A stretch of 64,000 nucleotides of DNA from Suillus spraguei (lineage: Eukaryota; Basidiomycota; Agaricomycetes; Boletales; Suillaceae): the NCBI GenBank assembly GCA_016800925.1, contig JABCPU010000193.1:60418-124417 (forward strand), given 5' to 3'. Under the pieces are notes generated by a model, which searched no databases, was not told the DNA's origin, and saw only the letters and a list, made by a program, of their open reading frames with translations. Positions 36,691 to 48,064 of the stretch are shown here, in pieces; positions within the stretch are counted from its first letter, which is position 1, and every line of letters begins with the position of its first letter. The position numbers and the translations under genes are program-made.

Positions 36691-38770
36691 ATCGCTTTCT
36701 CTTTCTATTTCTGTACTTGTATCTCGACTCTGGGCTAGTTTGCTTTTATGTTCGCTGCTCTCGTCTCGTCGTTTGTTTCTTTGCTCTCTTAAGATCTTCT
36801 ACATGATCTGTTCTCGTCTGCTGCCTTGCTCTTTGTGGTCTGTTCTTCTGCTTCCCTACATACCGCTCTACAAATATGTTCTCATCCTTTTTGTTTGCTG
36901 AGTGCTCTCCTGTGCCTGCGTTGTGTCTAGTTTGCTCGTGCTATTGAAGATCAGTTGTTTTTGAACTCATTCCTGTTGTGTCTCTCTGTCATGTATTCAA
37001 ATTTCAGTCGTATTGTTGGCTTAGGTCGTTCGCATGTCTCAAATTCCAAGTACCTGAAATGGACGAAGCCTAAGTTAAAGCGGCTCAGCCTGGCATCAAT
37101 AGCTGAATACAACATCTAAAAAGGAAATATTCGATCGAGCAGCTGGGACTCAAAGTCAGGGCGTTGCATTAGGGCACTTCTCACTGAGATCTATTGTTGC
37201 ATGGCTATATAGCTGCCTCAGGTATGGCTTTGGCTTCAAAGCCATACCTGAGCCTGCTTGATAGCCACGCAACAATAGATCTCAGTGAGAAGTGCCCTAA
37301 TGCAACGCCCTGACTTTGAGTCCCAGCTGCTCGATCGAATATTTCCTTTTTAGATGTTGTATTCAGTTCTCGATGCCCCGCTTTAAGCTGTGATGACCGC
37401 CAGTCAAAGTTAAGTCAAACAATTCCGACAGTAACTTGCATGCAGCGCCTCTCTTTTTGTGTCATTTCACTCCTGCAATGCGCAAAATCATCTGTATTGT
37501 TTATGTATTCTGCCCTGTACATGTGAACTTCCCTTATGTCGTCATCTGTGAGCCTTTGAGAGACATCTTTGGAGCCTCGCCTTGTATCCTCTGTGTCTCT
37601 CCATCTTTCTCTCCAGCTTTCTGTCTGCTCTGCCATTTGTGTGTCTTCCGATTCTTCTCTTTCCTATGCCCTCTCCTCTCCGTCTCTTTCTCTTCTTCTC
37701 CCTTGCTCAATTCAATCCTTGCAGTCGATGCCATTTGCCCATGTCTCGACTCTTGTGCCTCGGCCCATTCCATGAGATTCATCTTCATCCTCCTACAATT
37801 CAACGCTCCTCGATTGCTCTTGCATCATCATTCAGAAACTTCTCGCCTCTGCGTTCCTGTGTTCTCCTTCCGCATATGATGCATGGTGCGTTCTTCTTCT
37901 TCCGTCTATTTCAAATCAACCTTAAATCTTAAATCTTCGTTCGTGCCTCTTCCCATTCTTATTTCAATGCCTTCTCGCTGACTTCTCCTGCTTGTTTCTT
38001 TCTTAGTTCATCCTCTCCCATCTCCTGATCACCGTCTCTCGCTTCCTCTCCCATTGCAATCCATCTCTCTCTCTCCTTCCGTCCTCGTTTCTTCAGCAAC
38101 CACATCCCAGTACGTCCGATCTCCTTGCTCATATGCCCGCTAGCCCATATTTGTCTTCCCTGCCGGTCTCTATCCTTCCTGTTCCCTGTGGCGCGATCAT
38201 TTTGCCACTAGACTCAAAATTTAAATGTTCCTTGGCGATCACATATCGGTTCCTGCCCTATCTGTTCTACTTGCCTTCCATTGCTGCCGGCTCTGCTCCT
38301 GATGCTTCTCTTTTTTTTCGCCCTTGCCCTACTCGGGTCCCTTAATTGACGTATCTTTGCTTTCAGAGACCTCGCAACATTCTACAGATGCCTCTCCATG
38401 GCGACTGCCTGTGCTGTTTTGTTTCACTCCTGTTCTTTTCATCTCAATTCTCTCGTGCGTGGTCTTTGCAGTTTCTTCGATCGTGCGCTCGCTCATGGAT
38501 CATTCAAGCTTGTTTCCATTCCCGGCAATTTTCGACTTGTTCCATCTTTTAGAAAAATTTATTTCACCCGCCAAAAGCCCCCTTGCATCGCATCGACTCG
38601 ATGACTCAATAATATAATCGACTCAAGGTGTGTAAATTCCTCTGCCCTGGTCGCCTTCTTGCCTCTTCCTTTCTTTTTTCTTTCATCCTTCACGCCCGTA
38701 CCATCCACCTCGTGCTTTGGCTCACTCTCCTGTTCAACCTCCGCATCTCATCTTCCAGGTCGCCTATCCA
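36691..38770. promoter_or_regulatory. Long CT-rich spacer upstream of gene B
   Basis: Between genes A and B the plus strand is strongly pyrimidine-rich, especially 37430-38770 (TCTCTTTCTCTTCTTCTCCC, CTCTCTCTCCTTCCG). Open frames here are low-complexity by-products. Such CT tracts are common in fungal promoters. The 264-bp hairpin described separately interrupts the spacer. Confidence 0.5.
37103..37366. repeat. 264-bp near-perfect inverted repeat (hairpin or foldback element)
   Basis: Left arm from CTGAATACAACATCTAAAAA and right arm ending in its complement TTTTTAGATGTTGTATTCAG pair over about 130 bp each with only a handful of mismatches near the centre. The loop is four bases (GCTT) between CAGGTATGGCTTTG and CAAAGCCATACCTG. 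Weaker pairing extends outward to about 37072 and 37391, with an 8-bp gap in the right arm. No open frame lies inside. It could be a foldback MITE or a source of double-stranded RNA if transcribed. Confidence 0.9.
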
Positions 38771-41140
38771 ATGTCGGACACAGAAGATCATGCGTATGTC
38801 TTCATCCACATCCTTCTCCTCTCGAGTTCTGCCTCATTCTTCTCTCTTGCAGGTTTGACAGCGATGATGATCTGGGGACCATCACCTTTCCGGGTGCTGC
38901 ACGCCCAGCTGACCAAGATGAGCCTCGCCCATTTGATCTTGCAGATGTGCCCTCTTCTGTCGAGGCAGAAGATGCCTTGCCCCAAAGCCAGATCTTCGAG
39001 AGTCTCTTCTTGCGCCAGGATGGTCCTGCTCAGCCGGGTCGTACCTGGGAGCAGACCAAAGTCCAGTCCATCAGCCTGTCTACCCTCGCGCGCACGTTCA
39101 AAAAGGACGACAAAGCGACTGCCATCAACCTTTTGCATCGTCGTTCCGTCCTTCACCTCGACGAAGACCTTTATTACCGCAGCAACGATGAGATGCTTGC
39201 CTGGGATGGCTCTAAGCATTTTCTTGATTTTTTCCTCGTCGTTGGAGGCTCCGTTGGTTTGCATGCCTTGCTCCCTAATAAGGTCGTCGACCACACCTTT
39301 TCCATGTCCCTCAACCTCTGTCTTCCCATCCGTCTTTTTCGACCCAAATTCGGAAAGCTCGGTTTTGACCCTACCGGTTGCATGATGGCCATAGGCACGA
39401 GCCCTTCCTCTGAACTATGGTTGGCTTTTCCTCCGCGCGAGAACTTGGAGGACGTGAACATCGCAAACGAGGCCCCTCTCCTCAGTGAAAGATTGCACGG
39501 GGACACCAGACTCAAGTCCACTCACTTTCGCATGGCTGTCATGTTCCTGGCTCACGCTCTATCTCAAAACCCCTCCCTCCCCATCTACGTCATGCATACC
39601 TATGGCACGGACGACGACCTCACCGCATGGAGGATCAAGGACGTATCTAACATATAGTGAGTCTGTCTCAGTATCGGCACATCGATTTCCCCATACCTGA
39701 GTCTCATGCGGGTCTGACGGACCACGCATCAAAGACTGTCTGCATCCCTTTGAGCAGCGCATGACACTGTGGCCAAGGCGCCTCTAAGAGTACCTGTTGT
39801 CATTCAAAAGCTCTGATCCAGTATGACACAATCACGTTGTATAATTTTATTTACTGCATCTTTCTACTTATCATGCCTCTCTGTGTGCACGCCTAAGACA
39901 CAGTGGCATGGGCGTGCCTTCAGTTGCTTTTATGAAATGAAATTTCAATGTATGAGACGCTAAACTGATTGATTTCCTAAAACAACGTCATGTGTACTTG
40001 CAGCTCTCAGACAACTTGGGACTTGCGTTTGGATGATTTGCTCGAACTCCACAAGACAATCATAGCCGATTGGGACGACTGGGTCGCAGCTGCCCCAAGG
40101 TCATGGAAGCAGGACGGTTGGCTCCTCAGTCGTGCTCCTGTGGCCATAGCTTGTCGCTATGGTCAGAATCAACCCATCGCAAATTCCAACTCGCAGGCCC
40201 ACGCTCAGGAAGCTAAAAATTGGCATGCAGAGAGATCCTACTCCAGCATAAGATATGTGTCTGTAGCCATCGCCAGCGACATAACGTACGTCTCCTCTTT
40301 CTTTTTTCATTATGGCCCTTCCAGGCCTCACCTCTCACACCAAACAGATGCACCAGAGTGAAACGCTGGATCGAAGTCCCGAACGAAGACATTATCCAAG
40401 AGCACGGCGTCTTGTATGATTCCCCGGATCCACACGTTCGAGAAGAGGTCCACCTAGACAATCACCCCCATCGCGATCCCCTCACTCGCCGCGAAAATAA
40501 TGTCTACAACGAGGATGGTCGTCGCATTCCTCGCCTCCATGGCAAACCACGTCGCAATGCAAAGCCTTGCGGCTTGCTCGTCAACTTGGAAACAATCTCA
40601 GAGTTGTTTTCCTCCTACATCGACGACCAGGACGACATGATCATCGACTCAGATGCATTTTCAGGAGAACCCGCCTCTGCTGTGTCCATCTCTGTGTATC
40701 CTCAGGCTTTCCTTCGCACCATGGGTCATATTCAATCCAACGCCATTCTTCCCCACTTTGCTCCCTTCATATCTGACATCCGTCGTTCCACCTCTCGCAG
40801 GCCTCGCACAGTAGACTTGAACAACGACGAGCCTCTCCCTGAAGAATACGATCTTTTCGGAGATAGGGTCGATGGCGATCGTGGCATTCCTCCGGTCCTC
40901 ATTCCCAGCGCATGCCAGTTCTACAACGAAATATCCCATCGCATTCGTCCATCTGCAGCCCTTCATGACATTCAACAGGGTCGCATCACTTCTGCCTCAC
41001 TATACACTATATGGCTATATATTATATATATCTCAACACATTTTCATATTGTTTTGGATGTCTCATTTGATAGAGTACATCACTGGGATTCCATTGCACC
41101 AACTTTTAAGGAAATTGGTGGTCAGAAACATGAGTTATGA
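38771..41140 (+). CDS. Gene B: large protein of unknown family
   Basis: Exons 38771-38793, 38853-39656, 40004-40285 and 40348-41140 splice in frame to about 633 residues. It starts MSDTEDHAFDSDDDLGT and has an acidic N-terminus. A structured middle includes HFLDFFLVVGGSVGLHAL, DPTGCMMAIGTSPSSELW and MFLAHALSQNPSLPIYVMH, then IIADWDDWVAAAPRSWKQDG and WLLSRAPVAIACRYGQNQP, and TRVKRWIEVPNEDIIQEHG. No known domain is recognised. The third intron is long (347 nt) and carries the GTGGCATGGGCGTG motif of the 63-bp array. After about 41000 the coding character fades into AT-rich sequence (SASLYTIWLYIIYIS); the natural C-terminus may be lost or reached by a missed intron. It shares orientation and intron motif with gene A. 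Confidence 0.6.
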
Positions 41141-41344
41141 TCATTTTACTGTTAACTGAGTGATTTAACTCAATCACTATATTAGGACAGTATAACTCCA
41201 TCATAGGACATCAAATATCTAACAGATGCACTGGTATATATACTATAGTGATGGGGATATATGATTTTGCACTCATTTCTAATATTGTCAGATTATGTCT
41301 GCTGGTCCAGGGGGAGAGGGTGAGCAATCATCTTACAAAAAATT

Positions 41345-44300
41345 GCTGGAGCTTCAAAACTTGGTGTGTTGTCTTCTATGACCTTCAAAACAATGGGAAG
41401 AAGCCTGGTTGCATAGTTGATGGTGCCTGAGATGTGTATCTTCAAATGTACCTACCACTACTATAGACTCTAGGTCTATCATTTGACAAAAAATTGCTGG
41501 AGCTTCAAGACTTGGTGTATCATCTTTAGTGACCTTGAAAATGGTAGGAAGCAGTTTTCTTAGATGATAGGTCATGTCTAGAATGTCTGACTTGAGATGG
41601 GCCTTTACCTACTATAGGCACTAAGTCTATCATCTTACAAAAAATTGCTAGAGCTTCAAGACTTGGTGTATCATCTTTAGTGATCTTCAAAATGGTAGGA
41701 AGCAGCTTTCCTAGATGATAGGTCATGTCTAGTATGTCTGACTTGAGATAGGCCTCTACCTACTATAGGCACTAAGTCTATCATCTTACAAAAAATTGCT
41801 AGAGCTTCAAGACTTGGTGTATCATCTTCAGTGACCTTCAAAATGGTAGGAAACAGTTTTCTTAGATGATAGGTCATGTCTAGTATGTCTGACTTGAAAT
41901 GGGCCTCTAGCTACTATAAGCAACAAGTCTATCATCTGACAAAAAATCACTGGAGCTTCAAGACTTGGTGTATCATCTTCAGTGACCTTGCAAATGGTAG
42001 GAAACAGTTTTCTTATATGATAGGTCATGTCTAGTATGTCTGACTTGAAATGGGCCTCTACCTACTATAGGCACTAAGTCTATCATCTTACAAAAAATTG
42101 CTAGAGCTTCAAGACTTGGTGTATCATCTTCAGTGACCTTCAAAATGGTAGGAAACAGTTTTCTTAGATGATAGGTCATGTCTAGTATGTCTGACTTGAG
42201 ATGGGCCTCTACCTACTATAGACACTAAGGCTATCAGCTGACAAACAATTGCTAGAGCTTCAAGACTTGGTGCATCATCTTTAGTGACCTTCAAAATAGT
42301 AGGAAGCAGCTTTTCTAGATGACAGGTCATGTCTAGTATGTCTGACTTGAGATGGGCCTCTACCTACTATAGGCACTAAGTCTATCATCTTACAAAAAAT
42401 TGCTAGAGCTTCAAGACTTGGTGTATCATCTTCAGTGACCTTCAAAATGGTAGGAAACAGTTTTCTTAGATGATAGGTCATGTCTAGTATGTCTGACTTG
42501 AAATGGGCCTCTACCTACTATAAGCAACAAGTCTATCATCTGACAAAAATCACTGGAGCTTCAAGACTTGGTGTATCATCTTCAGTGACCTTGCAAATGG
42601 TAGGAAACAGTTTTCTTATATGATAGGTCATGTCTAGTATGTCTGACTTGAAATGGGCCTCTACCTACTATAGGCACTAAGTCTATCATCTTACAAAAAA
42701 TTGCTAGAGCTTCAAGACTTGGTGTATCATCTTCAGTGACCTTCAAAATGGTAGGAAACAGTTTTCTTAGATGATAGGTCATGTCTAGTATGTCTGACTT
42801 GAGATGGGCCTCTACCTACTATAGACACTAAGGCTATCAGCTGACAAACAATTGCTAGAGCTTCAAGACTTGGTGCATCATCTTTAGTGACCTTCAAAAT
42901 AGTAGGAAGCAGCTTTTCTAGATGACAGGTCATGTCTAGTATGTCTGACTTGAGATGGGCCTCTACCTACTATAGGCACTAAGTCTATCATCTTACAAAA
43001 AATTGCTAGAGCTTCAAGACTTGGTGTATCATCTTCAGTGACCTTCAAAATGGTAGGAAACAGTTTTCTTAGATGATAGGTCATGTCTAGTATGTCTGAC
43101 TTGAAATGGGCCTCTAGCTACTATAAGCAACAAGTCTATCATCTGACAAAAAATCACTGGAGCTTCAAGACTTGGTGTATCATCTTCAGTGACCTTGCAA
43201 ATGGTAGGAAACAGTTTTCTTATATGATAGGTCATGTCTAGTATGTCTGACTTGAAATGGGCCTCTACCTACTATAGGCACTAAGTCTATCATCTTACAA
43301 AAAATTGCTAGAGCTTCAAGACTTGGTGTATCATCTTCAGTGACCTTCAAAATGGTAGGAAACAGTTTTCTTAGATGATAGGTCATGTCTAGTATGTCTG
43401 ACTTGAGATGGGCCTCTACCTACTATAGACACTAAGGCTATCAGCTGACAAACAATTGCTAGAGCTTCAAGACTTGGTGCATCATCTTTAGTGACCTTCA
43501 AAATAGTAGGAAGCAGCTTTTCTAGATGACAGGTCATGTCTAGTATGTCTGACTTGAGATGGGCCTCTACCTACTATAGGCACTAAGTCTATCATCTTAC
43601 AAAAAATTGCTAGAGCTTCAAGACTTGGTGTATCATCTTCAGTGACCTTCAAAATGGTAGGAAACAGTTTTCTTAGATGATAGGTCATGTCTAGTATGTC
43701 TGACTTGAAATGGGCCTCTAGCTACTATAAGCAACAAGTCTATCATCTGACAAAAATCACTGGAGCTTCAAGACTTGGTGTATCATCTTCAGTGACCTTG
43801 AAAATTGTAGGACACAGTTTTCTTAGATGATAGGTCATGTCTAGAATGTCTGACTTGAGATAGGCCTCTACCTACTATGGGCACTAAGTCTATCATCTTA
43901 CAAAAAATTGCTGGAGCTTCAAGACTTGGTGTATCATCTTCAGTGACCTTCAAAATGGTAGGAAGCAGTTTTCTTAGATGATAGGTCATGTCTAGTATGT
44001 CTGACTTGAGATGGGCCTCCACATACTATAGGCACTAAGTCTATCATCTTACAAAAAATTGCTAGAGATTCAAGACTTGGTGTATCATCTTTAGTGACCT
44101 TCAAAATGGTAAGAAGCAGTTTTCTTAGATGATAGGTCATGTCTAGAATGTCTGACTTGAAATGGGCCTCTACCTACTATAGGCACTAAGTCTATCATCT
44201 TACAGAAAATTGCTAGAGCTTCAAGACTTGGTGTATCATCTTTAGTGACCTTGAAAATAGTAGGAAGCAGTTTCCTTAGATGATAGGTCATGTCTAGTAT

Positions 44301-44780
44301 GTCTGACTTGAGATAGGCCTCTACCTACTATAGGCACTAAGTCTATCATCTTACAAAAAATTGCTAGAGCTTCAAGACTTGGTGTATCATCTTTAGTGAC
44401 CTTGAAAATGGTAGGAAGCAGCTTTCTTAGATGATAGGTCATGTCTAGAATGTCTGACTTGAGATGGGCCTCTACCTACTATAGGCACTAAGGCTATCAG
44501 CTGACAAACAATTGCTAGAGCTTCAAGACTTGGTGTATCATCTTTAGTGACCTTCAAAATAGTAGGAAGCAGCTTTTCTAGATGATAGGTCATGTCTAGT
44601 ATGTCTGACTTGAGATGGGCCTCCACATACTATAGGCACTAAGTCTATCATCTTACAAAAAATTGCTAGAGATTCAAGACTTGGTGTATCATCTTTAGTG
44701 ACCTTGCAAATGGTAGGAAACAGTTTTCTTATATGATAGGTCATGTCTAGTATGTCTGACTTGAGATGGGCCTCTACCTA
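41345..44780. repeat. 151-bp satellite array with four-unit higher-order repeat
   Basis: About 23 head-to-tail copies of a 151-bp AT-rich unit, recognisable by ACTAAGTCTATCATCTTACA, AGCTTCAAGACTTGGTGTAT and GATGATAGGTCATGTCTAG. Variant units recur in fixed order every 603-604 bp between about 41830 and 43790 (for example the copies near 41979, 42582 and 43186 match each other, as do those near 42130, 42733 and 43337). This is a tetrameric higher-order repeat of the kind made by unequal exchange. Open frames of 66 codons recur on the minus strand only because of the repeat. Outer copies are more divergent and lack the higher order. Confidence 0.95.
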
Positions 44781-44924
44781 ATTATCTTAACGGGGCTGTC
44801 TAGGGTAGCCAGGACGACGCAACCACGACGCAACTCGGCGTAACTTCCAAATCGAGACGACCATCTGATGCAACCTGCAGTCGAAATAGCCGGGCGCCCG
44901 CCTATTCAGCCACTTTTCTCATGG

Positions 44925-46990
44925 ATTCTGGCGCAACTTGGTGCAACCTGGCGCAACAGTGACGCAACCTGGTGCAACTTGGCGCAACTTGGTGCAACAG
45001 TGATGCAACTTGGTGCAACCTGGCGCAACAGTGACGCAACCTGGCGCAACTTGGTGCAACTTGGTGCAACAGTGATGCAACAGTGATGCAACTTGGTGCA
45101 ACCTGGTGCAACAGTGACGCAACCTGGCGCAACCTGGTGCAACTTGGTGCAACAGTGATGCAACAGTGATGCAACTTGGTGCAACCTGGTGTAACTTGGT
45201 GCAACAGTGACGCAACCTGGTGCTACCTGAAGTTGACATAGCCAGGGGCCTGGCTATTCAGCTAGTTTTTTCATGACTGCCAGTTCTTATGGATGGTAGG
45301 TGGAACTGCAATGCACCATCTGATGCTATCTGCAGTTGAAATAGCCGGGCGCCCGGCTATTTGGTGCAACTTGGTGCAACCTGGTGCAACAGTGACGCAA
45401 CCTGGCGTAACTTGGTGCAACAGTGAAACAGTGATGCAACCTGGTGCTACCTGAAGTTGAAATAGCCAGGGGCCTGGCTATTCAGCTAGTTTTTTCATGA
45501 CTGCCAGTTCTTATGGATGGTAGGTGGAACTGCAATGCACCATCTGATGCTATCTGCAGTTGAAATAGCCGGGCGCCCGGCTATTTGGTGCAACTTGGTG
45601 CAACCTGGTGCAACAGTGACGCAACCTGGCATAACTTGGTGCAACTTGGTGCAACAGTCATGCAACTCGGTGCAACCTGGTGTAACTTGGTGCAACTTGG
45701 TGCAACAGTGACGCAACCTGGTGTAACTTGTGAAATAGCCGGGCGCCCGGCTATTTGGTGCAACTTGGTGCAACCTGGTGCAACAGTGACGCAACCTGGC
45801 GTAACTTGGTGCAACTTGGTGCAACCTGGTGTAACTTGGTGCAACTTGGTGCAACAGTGATGCAACCTGGTGTAACTTGTGAAATAGCCGGGCGCCCGGC
45901 TATTTGGTGCAACTTGGTGCAACCTGGTGCAACAGTGACGCAACCTGGCGTAACTTGGTGCAACTTGGTGCAACAGTGATGCAACTCGGTGCAACCTGGT
46001 GTAACTTGGTGCAACAGTGACGCAACCTGGTGTAACTTGGTGCAACTTGGTGCAACAGTGACGCAACCTGGTGTAACTTGTGAAATAGCCGGGCGCCCGG
46101 CTATTTGGTGCAACTTGGTGCAACCTGGTGCAACAGTGACGCAACCTGGCGTAACTTGGTGCAACTTGGTGCAACCTGGTGTAACTTGGTGCAACAGTGA
46201 CGCAACCTGGTGTAACTTGGTGCAACTTGGTGCAACAGTGACGCAACCTGGTGTAACTTGTGAAATAGCCGGGCGCCCGGCTATTTGGTGCAACTTGGTG
46301 CAACCTGGTGCAACAGTGACGCAACCTGGCGTAACTTGGTGCAACAGTGATGCAACTCGGTGCAACCTGGTGTAACTTGGTGCAACAGTGACGCAACCTG
46401 GTGTAACTTGGTGCAACTTGGTGCAACAGTGACGCAACCTGGTGTAACTTGTGAAATAGCCGGGCGCCCGGCTATTTGGTGCAACTTGGTGCAACCTGGT
46501 GCAACAGTGACGCAACCTGGCGTAACTTGGTGCAACTTGGTGCAACAGTGATGCAACTCGGTGCAACCTGGTGTAACTTGGTGCAACTTGGTGCAACAGT
46601 GACGCAACCTGGTGTAACTTGTGAAATAGCCGGGCGCCCGGCTATTTGGTGCAACTTGGTGCAACCTGGTGCAACAGTGACGCAACCTGGTGTAACTTGG
46701 TGTAACTTGGTGCAACCTGGTGTAACTTGGTGCAACAGTGATGCAACCTGCTGCTACCTGAAGTTTAAATATCCAGGGGCCTGGCTATTCAGCTAGTTTT
46801 TTCATGACTGCCAGTTTTTATGGAGGGTAGGTGGAACTGCAATGCACCATCTGATGCTATCTGCAGTTGAAATAGCCGGGCGCCCGGCTATTCAGCCACT
46901 TTTCCATGGATGCTAGTGTAACTTGGTGCAACTGCAATGCACCATCTAATGCTACCTGCAGTTGAAATAGCCTGGCGCCCGGCTATTTGG
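44925..46990. repeat. GCAAC-rich satellite with embedded palindromes
   Basis: The array is made of GCAACTTGGT, GCAACCTGGT and GCAACAGTGAC modules, alternating irregularly, and carries a 24-bp GC palindrome every 150-230 bp in its right part. A composite unit (palindrome, then GTGCAACTTGGTGCAACC, then the CAACAGTGACGC module) recurs about seven times between 45564 and 46740. Long open frames of Cys/Val/Thr-rich peptides occur on both strands as artefacts. It begins just after the 151-bp array ends. Confidence 0.9.
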
Positions 46991-47064
46991 TGAGTTTTCC
47001 CATGAATGCTAGGCTCAGATAGGTTCAGTTGGCATGTCTCAGTTAAAATTAGTCAAGTTCGGAT

Positions 47065-47312
47065 GACAGGAACATATTGTCTCGGTGTCTCGTCAGTTAG
47101 CCTGGTTCGGCTGAAAACGTATTGTCTCGGTGTCTCGTCAGTTAGCCTGGTTGTCTCGGTGTCTCGTCAGTTAGCCTGGTTCAGCTGAAAACGTATTGTC
47201 TCGGTGTCTCGTCAGTTAGCCTGGTTCAGCTGAAAACATATTGTCTCGGTGTCTCGTCAGTTAGCTTGGTTCGGCTGAAAACGTATTGTCTCGGTGTCTC
47301 GTCAGTTAGGTT
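47065..47312 (+). repeat. About 50-bp tandem repeat, five units
   Basis: Units read TATTGTCTCGGTGTCTCG, TCAGTTAGCCTGGTTC and AGCTGAAAAC, with one shortened unit near 47150. No coding or regulatory role is evident. Confidence 0.85.
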
Positions 47313-48064
47313 CAGTTGACATGAATACATCTTCTCAGCGTCTTGGTTCTGGATACATCTCTGACATCGCATGCAGATCCATGGCAGCAAAGCAATATCA
47401 AGTCAGCCACCAAGTCTATAGATCACTCTGCACTTTCAATTGACATAAGCTGATGCAAGGCCATTCTCGACATCACTTTGGAATAGCATAGCATCACAGA
47501 GTCAGTTGCACGCACACAGAAAACAAGCTTGCACAAGGCTATTTTCAAAATCTCTTCATGTGAGGGCGTGCAACTTCTGAATATGACAGTTGCACGTGAT
47601 GCAACTGCTCAGCAAGGAATTCACTCTTGGCACAACTCAAAGCCGACCAACCGAGATGACATATATGGGCCGACACACAGCTAGTTTCAAGGGCACTTCA
47701 TATGAGCATAGAATAAGCTGGCGCACGGCTATTTTTCAAAATCATTTTTTGAATCCAACAGGTGCACCTGGTGCAACAGCTCAGCGAGGAAGTCACTCCT
47801 GGCACAACTTAAATCGGAACAACTGTGAGAACATGATGCATGGCTATTTTCAAAATTGCTTCACGCATGCAATAGTTTAAATATCAAAACTAAAACATAC
47901 ACAGTTATTTTTAGATTTAATCTAAAGTGATTTGTAAGCTGAATGAAGGCTGGGAAAATATTATCAAACCATACATGACTAAACATTGCAAAATATTCTC
48001 CCACAGTCTTTCTTCCACATACCACCACCATCATCCAGTTCATCATCAGTATCAGTCTTCCATC
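47313..48064. other. Spacer before gene C with a repeated GGCTATTTTCAAAAT motif
   Basis: GGCTATTTTTCAAAATC-like motifs stand near 47542, 47728 and 47841, each after a GCACGG- or GCACAAGG-like lead and near GTGCAACTGC/GGTGCAACAGC, so the stretch looks like diverged satellite. No gene before 48065. Confidence 0.45.

Noticed and set aside
37436..38604. Several Ser/Pro/Phe-rich open frames
   Set aside because: Low-complexity CT-rich sequence; composition gives open frames by chance and they overlap each other.
41354..44744. About twenty similar 60-77 codon open frames on the minus strand
   Set aside because: They recur with the 151-bp satellite period and arise because the unit lacks stops in one frame; no start context, introns or known protein.
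41345..44780. CRISPR array
   Set aside because: Regular spacing but the whole 151-bp unit is repeated, without unique spacers, in a eukaryotic genome.
44868..46796. Long Cys/Val/Thr-rich open frames on both strands
   Set aside because: They are translations of the GCAAC satellite; overlapping frames on both strands are open alike.
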